Below, one piece after another: positions 27,065 to 38,000 of a stretch of DNA of 64,000 bases. The stretch spans positions 1,318,619-1,382,618 of the forward strand of contig JAKMXF010000111.1 of NCBI GenBank assembly GCA_024704765.1, given 5' to 3'. The notes beneath the pieces were generated by a model that was not told the DNA's origin, made no database searches, and saw nothing but the letters and a program-made list of their open reading frames with translations. How positions within the stretch are numbered: the stretch's first letter is position 1; every line of letters starts with the position of its first letter. This DNA comes from Oopsacas minuta. Taxonomy: Eukaryota; Porifera; Hexactinellida; Lyssacinosida; Leucopsacidae. Both the position numbers and the translations under genes were made by a program.

Positions 27065-29429
27065 TTCTAAACATACAACATCTTAATGTTGAACCTAATA
27101 CAGCAAACTACAATTTACGTATGATTCGATCTGTTCCTGGCTAAATGACTACTCTGATTTCCATGAAATCATAATTATGCTTTTGGTTTAATCAATTCTC
27201 TGTATCTGTTGTTAGAATTCCTCTATTCATCCATTTATGTGGACCAATGCTCTTATTAATTAGATATCTATATTTTTAAAACCCAATTGAGAATATTGAT
27301 CAATCAAAGTGAGCACACAGTTCAACCTGTGCTGACTACTATAGTGATTAATTAAAATCTCAATTCAAAGTGGGAGAATGGGATTTCCATAGCTGTCTTC
27401 ATTCAGAAATTTTCAAGGGGAGTGAACTCCCCTTGAACAATTACTATAAAATACTATCTTACAGGCGCTCCCCTACTTTAATTTTGAGCACTATACCCCC
27501 TGTCTAGCCTGCGTTAAAATGAAGACTCTATGCATAGGTTTAGTATGTGTATAAGACGTGGACTAAGTTCTACTGTATTATTGAGCCTATTGAGCCTATT
27601 GAGCCAATTTTTTGTGGGGTAAGCCCCCAAGAATGAAGACTCCCCCAGGTAGTCACTCGATATACTTGCTTGCTTTGGGTCTCTCTGGCCGGACCGGGTC
27701 TAATCCGATGCTAAAGCCCTGCTAACAGTACTGAGGTAAGGGCTTGGTAGACAGGTTATCCGATTCTCGAGACTGCTAAACTAGTACAAGCATGCTTAGT
27801 AGGGTAAATTAAAAATAAGTGCTATATATGGGCAGCGCGTAATAAAGGCTTGGTGAGGCTAAGCCTCCCCAAATATATTCTTTTACTTCTAACTATGTGG
27901 TTTGGAAATGTAATCGCATATATGGCGAAAAAATAACCCATTACTACAATGGTTACTCCCGAACCAGTTATGTCATGAACAGTGGCAGATCCGCAGATCT
28001 ATGGGGGGTGGATATACCACTAGGATATTTATGAATGATATGGAATCATAGTTCAGTTGAATCGAAAAATTATCTCAATACAACAATGAAATACTTGCTC
28101 TAATAGCAAACAAATAGAGTTACCATTGTTCTGTTTTTGTTTTGTGTGCAAATTTAGTAATGTCCAGTTTTATATGGTTTGTCTAGTGTTGTTTTGATGT
28201 CTAGTTTCTTCACGTAGTAAACACTTGACTCTGTTTACATCATTTTGGCGCGATTCATTTTGGTTGCTTCACAACATCTAGCACGTTAATAAATAAACAA
28301 ATATATTGATAATATAATTATTACTTTTGCATAGTATACAACTATCGACATAAACCCATTGAGTGGGCTGTCCAGCTTTTTCTAAGTATCGTCCAGGGAA
28401 CTTCAGTATTTTTTCGGAAAACAGGAACATGTACAGGTTTGGTAAAACTCTTCTGGTCACCTTACCTCAATCTATATTATTAAATCTCAATTGTTGTTTG
28501 TTTGTTTATTTGTACGTTGTCAAAGAAAGGATTTACGGTATGCAATTTTGAAATTGTCGCATAACTGTACTTATCGTATTCATCAAGGAAGTAAACAGAA
28601 TTCAATAAAATATATCGAACATGCTGAATCCGATCTTCCAATGAATTATCCGTTTCGTGCATTCAATTATCCGAATCAGGTATTCAATGATCCGTTCATT
28701 TTGTAGGTGTGATCTGTGTGGAACAAATCAGTGTGGATTACGCATTATAGACATTTTCAATTCAATGTGAGACTAAGAGACCTTTATTATCTTCGATTTC
28801 AAAATCGTGTGATAGGCAATGGGTCACACGATGGACCAAAGTGTCACACAATGGGTCATGGGTTACGGATACGATGGGTCATGACTCATGAGGCACCTGT
28901 CACGCTATATTTGGTCCACCGCTATAAATGGTCCGGCTGGACCATATATGGCAGCCACAGATACGGATGGTCCCCCCTCTGTTTATTATATAAAATTGCT
29001 CATCACGCTGTTTATTGCAGGCTTTGCAAGGGTTACCAAGGCCAAATGGGTAACTGTACAAAATTCACTCAGTTAGCTAGTCACTAGATCAGGCATTTGG
29101 ACTCGAGTTCAGAATTACAAATATGTAATTTATAGTAGGGATTTACACTAATCAATGGAAAAATCTCCCCAGTTACAGTACAAATTGATTGGAAAATCAT
29201 TAATTCCTACAATAGGAAGATTGATTAGTAAATAATTGGAGAAAATATCCCTTTTAACACCCTGATCAAGCTATAAACACCCAGTTTACAACCTGGAGCT
29301 AGCCTGGCATCCGGACAACACAACCAGAAGAAGCTCCATTTACCACTTTAGAGAACTAATTCTTTCCTTCTTCATTATTAGAATTATCCCGGGGTACTTT
29401 AACTACAGGGGGACCATCCATGGCGCAAT

Positions 29430-29930
29430 CTACAGGGCTGTAGGGGCAAGTCCGGCGGCTCACCGCACCGATAATTATTTGCTGCCGACGTCCCTGATAT
29501 ATGGTTCGGCCGGACCGGCTTTGAGGCACCAAATATGGCATGACAGGAGAAGCATTTTTCTTGAATTACTTAATGAACAGGCGTTCATTGCTGTTAATGT
29601 GTGTATCAGGGGGCTAACGAATGAATTAATACATCTCGCATAATATCAAATCATCATCACCAGCGAATGAACTAATTCTCGAACTATTCGCATGCGAGTG
29701 TGCACCTATCCGCTACTCGCATGCGAATAACCATATCGCATACAATAGTCACCTCGCATGCGAATAGTCGCATACTCGCACTACCAACGTGAAAGTCAAA
29801 ACAAATACTTGGCAATCGTCAGATGCAATTTTCTGTGATTAACAAGGCCAAAATGTGCAACAAACAACAAATTTGAAATTTCTTCAAAACTTGTCAGTTC
29901 CGTTCCGTAAATTAGGGAAGCCCGATTTGT
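29430..29930. repeat. Copy of the 18.2-kb inverted-repeat element family
   Basis: It shares gctgccgacgtccctga, cgtgaaagtcaaaacaaa, caaggccaaaatgtgcaac and tttgaaatttcttcaaaac with the element at 18197-18832, in the same orientation. It ends in ccgtaaattagggaag. The middle differs and contains the TCGCATGCGA cluster. Confidence 0.6.
29685..29785. repeat. Cluster of TCGCATGCGA palindromes
   Basis: The 10-bp perfect palindrome tcgcatgcga occurs three times (near 29688, 29714 and 29754), with partial copies (tcgcatac, ctcgcactacc) between. It could be a local duplication inside the transposon copy or a cluster of binding sites. Confidence 0.4.
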
Positions 29931-30232
29931 AACCATATGCATTCCTAACAGGTAATATAATTTCCTATTATTCAAATCCCTAATAGATAATGTTCGGAGA
30001 AACAATATTCACAGGGAACACTAATCGCTTGTGACACCGGTTAACCGCCCTTATTGAAACAAGTTTACCGTCCCGTTAATTAATTCGGTTAACTAACCGA
30101 CCCCTGGTTCAGGTTTTGCACGAATATAGTAAGTGAGGCTTAGCAAATAAATTTGGCGGTGTCCGCTTCCCCCTCTGTTGGGGAGGATGTTTTATATTGT
30201 ACTACAATACTAGCTAAATTATTTATCTATTT

Positions 30233-30703
30233 ATGGCTCACAAATGTGGTACCATTGTAAAGACAGCAACTAGCCTTTGGTTCCAGAAGACAATAACACT
30301 GGCACCTAAAAAACGCGGTATACATGTCATTACTGACGAAATTACTCAAATTCCAGAAATCAAAAACTTTTCAATTGGAATCGCTCATATTATGATCAAA
30401 CATACTTCTGCTAGTTTATCACTGAATGAGTGCTGGGATAGTGATGTTAAGAAAGATATGGAAACCATACTGAATCGTATTGTCCCAGAAAATGCGGTTT
30501 ACGAGCACACGATTGAGGGACCTGATGATATGCCAGCACATGGTAAGACGAGCTTGATGGGAGCTAGTGTAACCATACCGATAACTGACGGAGCTTTAAA
30601 TTTGGGCACTTGGCAGGGAATTTGGTTGAATGAGCATCGTAACCACGCTGGTAGTAGGAACTTAGTTGTCACTTTACAAGGAGTTGGAAGGGAAATAATT
30701 TGA
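30233..30703 (+). CDS. YjbQ/UPF0047-family protein
   Basis: 156 codons in one exon. The family signature is clear: IKHTSASLSLNECWDSDVKK, then EGPDDMPAHGKTSLMGASV, PITDGALNLGTWQGIWLNEH and a terminal NLVVTLQG. The conserved His/Thr-Ser and the D-x-x-x-H pair (DDMPAH) are the expected ligand-binding residues. Bacterial and archaeal YjbQ proteins can show weak thiamine-phosphate synthase activity; the role in animals is unknown. The N-terminus up to TLAPKKRGIHVITDEI is collinear with the family. The gene is isolated, with a claudin-like gene downstream on the same strand. Confidence 0.93.
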   Translation: MAHKCGTIVKTATSLWFQKTITLAPKKRGIHVITDEITQIPEIKNFSIGIAHIMIKHTSASLSLNECWDSDVKKDMETILNRIVPENAVYEHTIEGPDDMPAHGKTSLMGASVTIPITDGALNLGTWQGIWLNEHRNHAGSRNLVVTLQGVGREII

Positions 30704-31202
30704 TTATTTCATTTTTGTATTGATTATAAATAATTAAATAATTATTCGATGTTTTCTTAAATAACTTTATTATTACTCTACTGGCTGTTCATTCGTTATC
30801 ATCGCTGCCTGATTTCAATGGACGATGTGCTAGAGCATAACTGCTGATCCACTCAATGGTAAATACTGTCACATACTAAATGATCCCTATAGGAGCTGGA
30901 CACATAGGACACTGTGAGATCTAACCATTCTCGGCTTTTGTCGTTCTGTCTTGCCCCTTCGAGCCTCCATAATTCAGTGTTAGCCTACAAAGATAATTTA
31001 CATTGACAATCTTCGAACTGGAATTTGGGAATTGGGATTCAATACCCCTAACTAGCTCTATTTAGACTTTTCACAATTTGATACGCTCAAACTGAACAGT
31101 TGTACCGATTTTATCACTGTGTGTGGTATTCTATCATGATTACTTAAATCAGATATTTCCATATTTCAATTACTTATTCATTTAGAATAATTCATTAATT
31201 AG
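30704..31202. other. Spacer between YjbQ-like and claudin-like genes
   Basis: Half a kilobase without a recognisable gene or repeat. It presumably holds the 3' end of one gene and the promoter of the next. Confidence 0.5.
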
Positions 31203-32147
31203 TTGATGTACGGTAATATTGCTCCAATCTTGTCAGGTCTCGTGACCCTTGTCGCGATGCTGGCTTTGATCGCCGCCGCAGCTTCGGAACATTGGTTTTT
31301 AGTACATGTGTGTGACCCTTATGACTTCACCTTGTCGAGTATAACTCCAGGGTCTTCCAATCCCTCCTGTACTCCGGATGAGACAGAGATCGAGACCCCT
31401 ACCTACCCACATACCAACAGCCTGTGTGGAATGACAGAGAGACATGCTGGGTTCATTAGAATCGGATTATTCTCCGGATATTCTAACTTTGACCCTGCTG
31501 TCCTCGGATTTCGCAAGGAGTCGTTCCTCCTATGGAACTACTTCCAGCCTTACTCTACTCAGTCTGCTAATAGAGACTTCATACGTCGAAACATGTTTTT
31601 TGGTGGAATATTCTCCTTGCTAGTAATCTCCATCCTGCTCTGCCTACCAGCTATTTTCTTCTCGGTCCTGAATTCCTATCAGGTTGTCACCACCTGGTGG
31701 AGAGGTCCAGCTTCTATTTATATCCTCAACTTGGTAGTCTCATTCTTCGGTCTTTTGGCATTTGGACTAGCTATTGATTTGTATTACGAGGATCTACGCT
31801 ATGCTAATATCGTGGATTATAACATCAATATATACACAAAGACATTTCCTTATGCCAGTTTCTATTGTAACATCGTTGGAGCTCTACTGCCATTTGTTTC
31901 AGTTGGTTTGGCTAGATTTGAAGCGTGGCGAGAGAGACAGAAAAAAACAACTGAGAAGATTCCCATCGCACTCGCTCCTCCTCCCATGATGCCAGTCCCG
32001 ATGCCCCTCTTACCTCCAGAGTCAGACCTGATGCTAGAACCTCCCGAGATGCCCCCAGAGTTCGACACCCAAGAGCTTACCATCCCCATGAAGCAGTCTG
32101 AGGCTAGTCTCTTTGGTTCTGAAGTGGACGATGAAATGCATTTTTAG
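31203..32147 (+). CDS. Four-pass PMP22/claudin-superfamily-like membrane protein with Pro-rich tail
   Basis: 314 codons, single exon. The ATG at 31205 and the preceding codon are both near the start. Four hydrophobic segments are visible: about 7-28 (ILSGLVTLVAMLALIAAAAS), 131-155, 168-192 and 218-236. The large first extracellular loop (about 30-130) has several Cys and a W shortly after TM1 (SEHWFLVHVCD), which resembles the claudin/PMP22/clarin pattern although the exact W-GLW-C-C motif is not seen. The cytoplasmic tail (about 240-314) is rich in Pro and Met. The family acts in cell junctions or as channel subunits. I cannot assign a specific member. Confidence 0.7.
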   Translation: MMYGNIAPILSGLVTLVAMLALIAAAASEHWFLVHVCDPYDFTLSSITPGSSNPSCTPDETEIETPTYPHTNSLCGMTERHAGFIRIGLFSGYSNFDPAVLGFRKESFLLWNYFQPYSTQSANRDFIRRNMFFGGIFSLLVISILLCLPAIFFSVLNSYQVVTTWWRGPASIYILNLVVSFFGLLAFGLAIDLYYEDLRYANIVDYNINIYTKTFPYASFYCNIVGALLPFVSVGLARFEAWRERQKKTTEKIPIALAPPPMMPVPMPLLPPESDLMLEPPEMPPEFDTQELTIPMKQSEASLFGSEVDDEMHF

Positions 32148-32707
32148 GCCTTACTGACTGATTAGACATAAGTCTCTTATTTCTATTATTAGTACTCAAC
32201 CTTACTCACTTATACTTTATTTTTATAATTTATACTTATTTATTATATTCTTGTTTTATGAATAATTAAACATTTTATCTTATTCTAGCATCTGGGTATA
32301 TTTAATCCTTCTTCTATTCGCATATTAGGAGGGGTCTGACTAAATTACAACTTTATCAGGAATTAAGTAACGTTCTTGCATTTCTCCCTCAAATTTTGTG
32401 TTTCCCCCTCAGAATCCTTTATGCCTCCTTCATCTTAATTTTGGATATTTCAGAGATTATTATCTTATGAATTCCTTTCAGGTGCATAACTGACATTGAG
32501 GGATAGGAGGACATTGTCACTCACTTTTCGCCATTTGCCTCATGACCTCATCTCCCCAATATAATGAAATCAGGATTTTAACGAGGCAACTATTTATCCT
32601 TGCCTCTCGTTCCGAGATTCCTTATATATGTCAGTATGTCACTTGACTGTAAATCTCATTATTCACAACAAAGTTTATTAATAAATTACTCCAATTCACA
32701 TCTAGCA
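32148..32707. other. Spacer and probable 5' untranslated region of MIC60
   Basis: About 0.5 kb with no gene. A second in-frame ATG of MIC60 lies at 32636, so the last 70 bases may be coding. Confidence 0.5.
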
Positions 32708-34899
32708 ATGCTAGGATTACCTCGAATCACTACAAGCTATATATTTACAATCCCAAACAAACCGAACAGAATCCCTACCTCCATATTTAGAAAATGTTGT
32801 AGACCAAAATTTAACGCTGTAACCAAGAGAACACTAGCAACAATCAAACCATCTCCAATCAATATTCCAAAGAGCTCTAATCGAGGCGGTATGTCTACAG
32901 GTGCTAAAGGAATGTCTGCAGTAGCAGTGTTAGGAGCGATAGGAATGGGAGGGTATTATCTTTATACAAAGGATGATAAAGATAGGTTTAATAATATTTG
33001 GAATAAATTAAATTCTTTGATATCTAAAGTTAACGTTGTGGAAGATAATAATAAATTAAGCGTTAATATTCCTAAAACAAAGGAAGAGACACCAAGTACA
33101 CAAATTAAAGTTGTAAAATCTGATAAGATTAAAGTAAAGGAAAATACCGAAAAACCAACACATTTGTCACAGGTATTGTATTTTGGCTAATTATAATTAT
33201 CCGCTTGTTTAATTGCGGAAATAGGAAAATATGTTACTCTTAGTTTATATTATTTCTCTTCAAGGACAGAAGAAAAGAGAATGATACTACAGATTTAACG
33301 GGGGTGATTGATAAACAATCACCTCCCTCCGTATTGGGAGATAAAGAACCTGAGAAAATACCTGAACTAGACAAAGAAAAGGCTGTAGAGTTAGTAGCAA
33401 TAGAAAATAAGAAAGTAGCAGAACAGGAAATAGAACAGGTTATACCAACTGTGAAAGAAGATACTATTAAAACCACCCAAGAACCTTATGATACTAGCAG
33501 TCTGTTGGGGAAGATACCCGAAATATCTAAGCAAGCACGTGCAGCAGCTAAGCCTGAGGAGACAGCTGATTCTGAATATCCTTTTGTTCAGAAAAATATT
33601 GAAAAAGATTCCACAAACATTGAAAAACTCAAGTCTAAAGCTCTCACTTCTTTTCAGCATTTCAAAGATGGAAAAGATAAACTAATTGGGAATATTCAAT
33701 CTCAAACATTGGAGAGACAGAGACTCCTAGAAAACCCAGATAATTCCTTAAGTAAGGAGTCATTAGAATCTCTAGAATCTGTACAGTCTGAATTACAGAC
33801 AGATTACAACACAGCTAAGTTATATGCATTAAATGTTATGAAAGAACTTAGAGAGATTGAGGATGGAACAGCTGCTGAGTATGAGAATAAAATATCATCA
33901 GTTGATCTCATGCTCTCTAATCAGCTGATGAAACTAAAATCAGATAATCTAGTCTCTACAGAGAGTTCTGATAGCTTGAAAATACTAAAGTTAACTGCAG
34001 AGATAGAATCTCTTAGGAACAAACTCTCCCAAATGAAAATAGAGAGTTTAGAAAAGCAGGATGAGGTTGAGAAGAGGTATAATGAATCCCTAAATTCATT
34101 GGAGGGTGAGACTAAGAAACTAATGTATCAACTGATAGAAACACACCATGACCACATGGCTACACATCTTACAGAGCACACGGATGATCTTAACAAACAT
34201 TGGGAGAAGTTTATAGAGGAATGGACAATCGCAGAATCTCAGAAATACCAGAAAGAGAAATCTATAATTCTATCTCGGTTGAAAGGTATTTCTGCTGGTA
34301 TTGATAGATCTGAGGAGTTTGTTACAGAAATGAAACAATTCCATTTAGTACTAAGCTTAGTCAATGAGCTCAGAGAGTTTATTGATAAAAAAGAACATTC
34401 TAATCCTCATAAAATATTCGTAAAGCAGAGAATAGACAAACTATGTGAACACCTGCACGGACAACCTGATCTAATAGCACTATTGAGACAGATACCATCA
34501 GGAGTGTTAGCACATGGCCTCGTTTCCAGGCCATGCATATTGGAAAGATTCAGAGGCATAGAACGATCATGCTCACGTCTGGCTTATGTGGATGATGAGG
34601 AGAAATTGTTTTCTTATGTCAAAAGCTATTTCAGATCTCTTGTAACTCTGACTAGAGATTCTAGTGTGGATAACCTACAGTCCGTGCAATCTAACTCAGC
34701 AATGATTAGGTCTGCATACGCGTGTGTTCAGAAAGGAGACTTATATACTGCTACTGTGCTCATGAATAATCTCAGAGGAGCTGCTAGGAGTGAGGCGTCT
34801 AACTGGGTTAGAGACACGGTCTCTTATTTGGAGACCGAGCAGGTCATATGTATACTCTACTGGCATTTAGTTGCTAGTATTGTGGCGGCTACTAAATGA
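32708..34899 (+). CDS. IMMT: MIC60 / mitofilin, MICOS subunit, two exons
   Basis: Exon 1 (32708-33172) and exon 2 (33265-34899) join in phase 0 across a 92-bp GT-AG intron (...THLSQ|DRRKEN...). The product is about 699 residues; human MIC60 has 758. The start at 32708 gives a basic, Arg-rich mitochondrial presequence (PRITTSYIFTIPNKPNRIPT), then a Gly-rich membrane segment at about 68-86 (VAVLGAIGMGGYYLY). A long charged coiled coil fills exon 2 to about residue 500. The C-terminal mitofilin domain is conserved: HGLVSRPCILERFRGIERSC, AYVDDEEKLFSYVKSYFRSL and a final YLETEQVICIL. MIC60 sits in the inner membrane and shapes crista junctions. An upstream in-frame ATG at 32636 is an alternative start. 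Confidence 0.92.
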
Positions 34900-35032
34900 C
34901 GTCACTAATTGTTTATATTATGAGTTTATAAGCAATAATACTTCGATCAATTGTATAATACAATTTATATAAACACATACTTGATAAGACAGGTATTTAT
35001 TCTTCAGCTCTATAGTTAGTATTTCCGTGATA

Positions 35033-38000
35033 ATGCCTATTAAGAGAAAGCCTGGAGGAGGGCGTAAACCCAAAGTGAAACTCCTACCAGCTCAGGTGCT
35101 GCCGATTGGACAGCTGCTGACTGACCTTACCAAGAGGGGCTGGAGCTTGGGAGCAAAGGTGGGGATGGGAGGGTGTGGAGAGATATTCTTAGCAGGTAAT
35201 AAAAACAAATCAGTTTTAGGGATATATATATATATATTATTATTATATATTTAATCTCGTTTCTAGCTCCTTCAGGGAAACCTATTACTCCAGATCAAGC
35301 CTCTCATGTTATTAAAATTGTAAGACTTAACTAAACCAGAGTTGCACACGGGCTTCGGGCCGGCCAGGAAATACTCCCATTGTGATCAGCATTAAGCTGC
35401 TTAGCACAATTCCGCAGTCTCAAGATACTGTTTTGAATCGTCACCAGTTACCAATTGAGAATACTTAGGAGTAAATCGAACCATAGTTTCCCTGGGAAAT
35501 TTTGTTTGCGGGCTTTTTGCGGGTCGATTAATTCAATCGCGGACCGCGGTTGTAAATTTCGGCCCACGTGCAACTGAGCTGAACTGATTTAAGTTTCATA
35601 CTTATCTGCATAAGAATGCAACAACATTATTTCTCATAGGAACCTCATGCTAATGGTCCTCTCTTCTCTGAGCTCGCTTTCTATCACCGAGCTGCCAAAG
35701 CAGAAATGAGTTAGTTATATTACGAAATTTTATAATCAACTACAGTCCATTCTCTCTGATCCGAACAGCACTGTTCCAATTGCAAAATAAAATTTTCAGA
35801 TTAGTGAAATGCATTAAAATACGGATATGGACGAATGGCTACATATTGTACGATGAGTAAATTCTAGTACTACATGAAAATCATTCATGAACAATTCTGA
35901 TAATTACCTACTGGTTTAAAGTGATATGTGTATATATATAATCTACTGAATTTGATTATAAGTAAGCCAGAATAACATAAACAAGTAAGATACAACATCA
36001 TAGTGAGTGTATCCTATGATTATCTCTTGATTCGTCCCTAAACTTAATCTGTGTGCAATCCCTTGGAGGAATTCCATTGGCGATCGGTGAAGGTAACTAA
36101 GAACAAGATGGTCCGTCTTCATTAGCCGAATTCTTTGTTCGTTTAGTGGCTTAGCACTGTTAAAAATTTAGCTTGCTTTACCTCAACCATTCCTTGTCTC
36201 GTCTGATTACGTTAATCCATTTCCATATAGTAGGATGTGGTAACCAATGGTAGCATTATAGGCTCTGTGGCATGTTCTACAGCATTGGCTATACGAGGCA
36301 TCGTGATCTCAATGGGAAATAGAGGTGCATGTATTGTATATACTTGAGCAAAAAAGTTGAGGTGCTGTTTTGAAAGCTCCATCTGCTAGCCAAATATTGG
36401 ATGTTGTTAGCAGGTCACAGTTTTTCTGGGTCCCAAATATTAGAAATCTTGTTAGTTCAGGTCTGGAACCATATAATAGAAAGTTTTCCTCTTTAGCGGT
36501 TATCATGAACTCCTGAGGAATGGTAAGATCATGAAGACTTTCTGTTTGAACAGGAGCTATATCTAGTACCTGCCTTTCTCTACGAATGGTACGCTTCATA
36601 CTATCAAGTTTTGGTAGTTTTACAGCCGTTGAAGCAATAATTATTTCTAATTCGTCTCCAAGAATGTGATGTTTTGTGTTTGACGAGCTTTACGTTCCAT
36701 TCTATCCTTATTTGTATTGACAGCCAATATGTCTGGACTATGAAGGTGCTCTCAGCTACGAATTACAATTTCATTAATTTTAGTATGGAGCCTTGCTTTA
36801 CATAGTCTGGTTTTCTCGCATTACCAGTGTGTAACATATAACTCTCTGTTTATTATAGATGGAAGGCGGTTTCATGCTTCAGCCAATTATTATATGTTTA
36901 TGGTCTGTATACACAGAAATCAACTCATCACTAAATTTCAGATTGTACCATAGACCAAGGATGGAGTTGGTTAACCGATTTATGGTAACGGTTAACATTG
37001 GCTATCTATCAGCGGTTAACTAGTTAACCGACGTTACCATTGGTCAATAAAACAGAAGATTTCAATTGAAACACTTGTATAATTGGCATTTATATCAACT
37101 TATATCAATCTCAAAATAGGATTTTTCTATTTTTAAACTAAGAAAGATGCTTGTTCGATAGAATTAGGAGAAGAAATATATATTCATGAAATAATTGTAC
37201 TTTTTCCAGGGCTGGACACTTATATCATCATTTTTCACCAATCAATATCCCAGAAATGCAAAATATCCTAAATAGCCAATCCCAAAATTTAATAGCAGTT
37301 AGCTGATAATGACGGCGGTTAACGGAATCCAGCCCTGCATATACATTGAATGTTATGTATCTCTTATTCTTATTCTATAATATATTTCAATTGTATAGTT
37401 AAGAATTGGCAGCTTAGATATAAAGAAGCTACTTATGTGGGAGTACCTGCTTATATAGCAGAGGGATGGCATGAACTGAATGGGGATAGATGGAGGTTTA
37501 TGGTGATGGAGAGGTTTGGAGAAGATCTGGAGATGATATTCACTAAGCATGGAAGAATTTTCTCTCTACCTACAGTTTGTACTGTGGCCATTAGTCTGGT
37601 TAGATTAATTATTGGTTTATTTTAAATAGTAGATATCTTTAATACCTACGAAGAGGTCAAAGGGAGATGGTTTATTGACTGTCCGACCACGTAAATCTAG
37701 CTATCCGATTAACATGAAATTTGCGAATATGTATGTATACATCTGCTGTCTGATTTGTATCTGGAGACTATATTTCAGCCAATATAAATGATAGATGGCT
37801 GAAATTTGAATCACAGGTACCCCACAATATGCCAAATGTCATGACGTCATCATTACTATACAAAAATTTCGAGAAGTTTTAGAATTTCTTAATACACGAG
37901 GTACGAAGTGCCGAGATTACTAACCAAAAGCAACGCAAGTGCTCCAGTATTACCACAGAAGGCTATTAAATGGAATTTGGATGTGCTATGGATAATAAAA

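Larger units (their letters stand above)
27065..30232. other. Long repeat-rich intergenic region
   Basis: About 3.2 kb with no recognised gene. It holds a short tandem tattgagcc repeat near 27583, repeated gggtcacacgatgg-like words around 28815-28890, a cluster of a TCGCATGCGA palindrome at about 29685-29780, and a copy of the inverted-repeat family at 29430-29930. Open frames of 60-120 codons on both strands have no recognisable content. Confidence 0.5.

Noticed and set aside
28716-29087. 123-codon open frame in the 27-30 kb spacer
   Set aside because: Made of repeated gggtcacacgatgg-like words; no domain and overlapping alternative frames.
35225-35255. TA/TAT-rich run as a possible regulatory element
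   Set aside because: Simple dinucleotide repeat inside a short VRK intron; low information.
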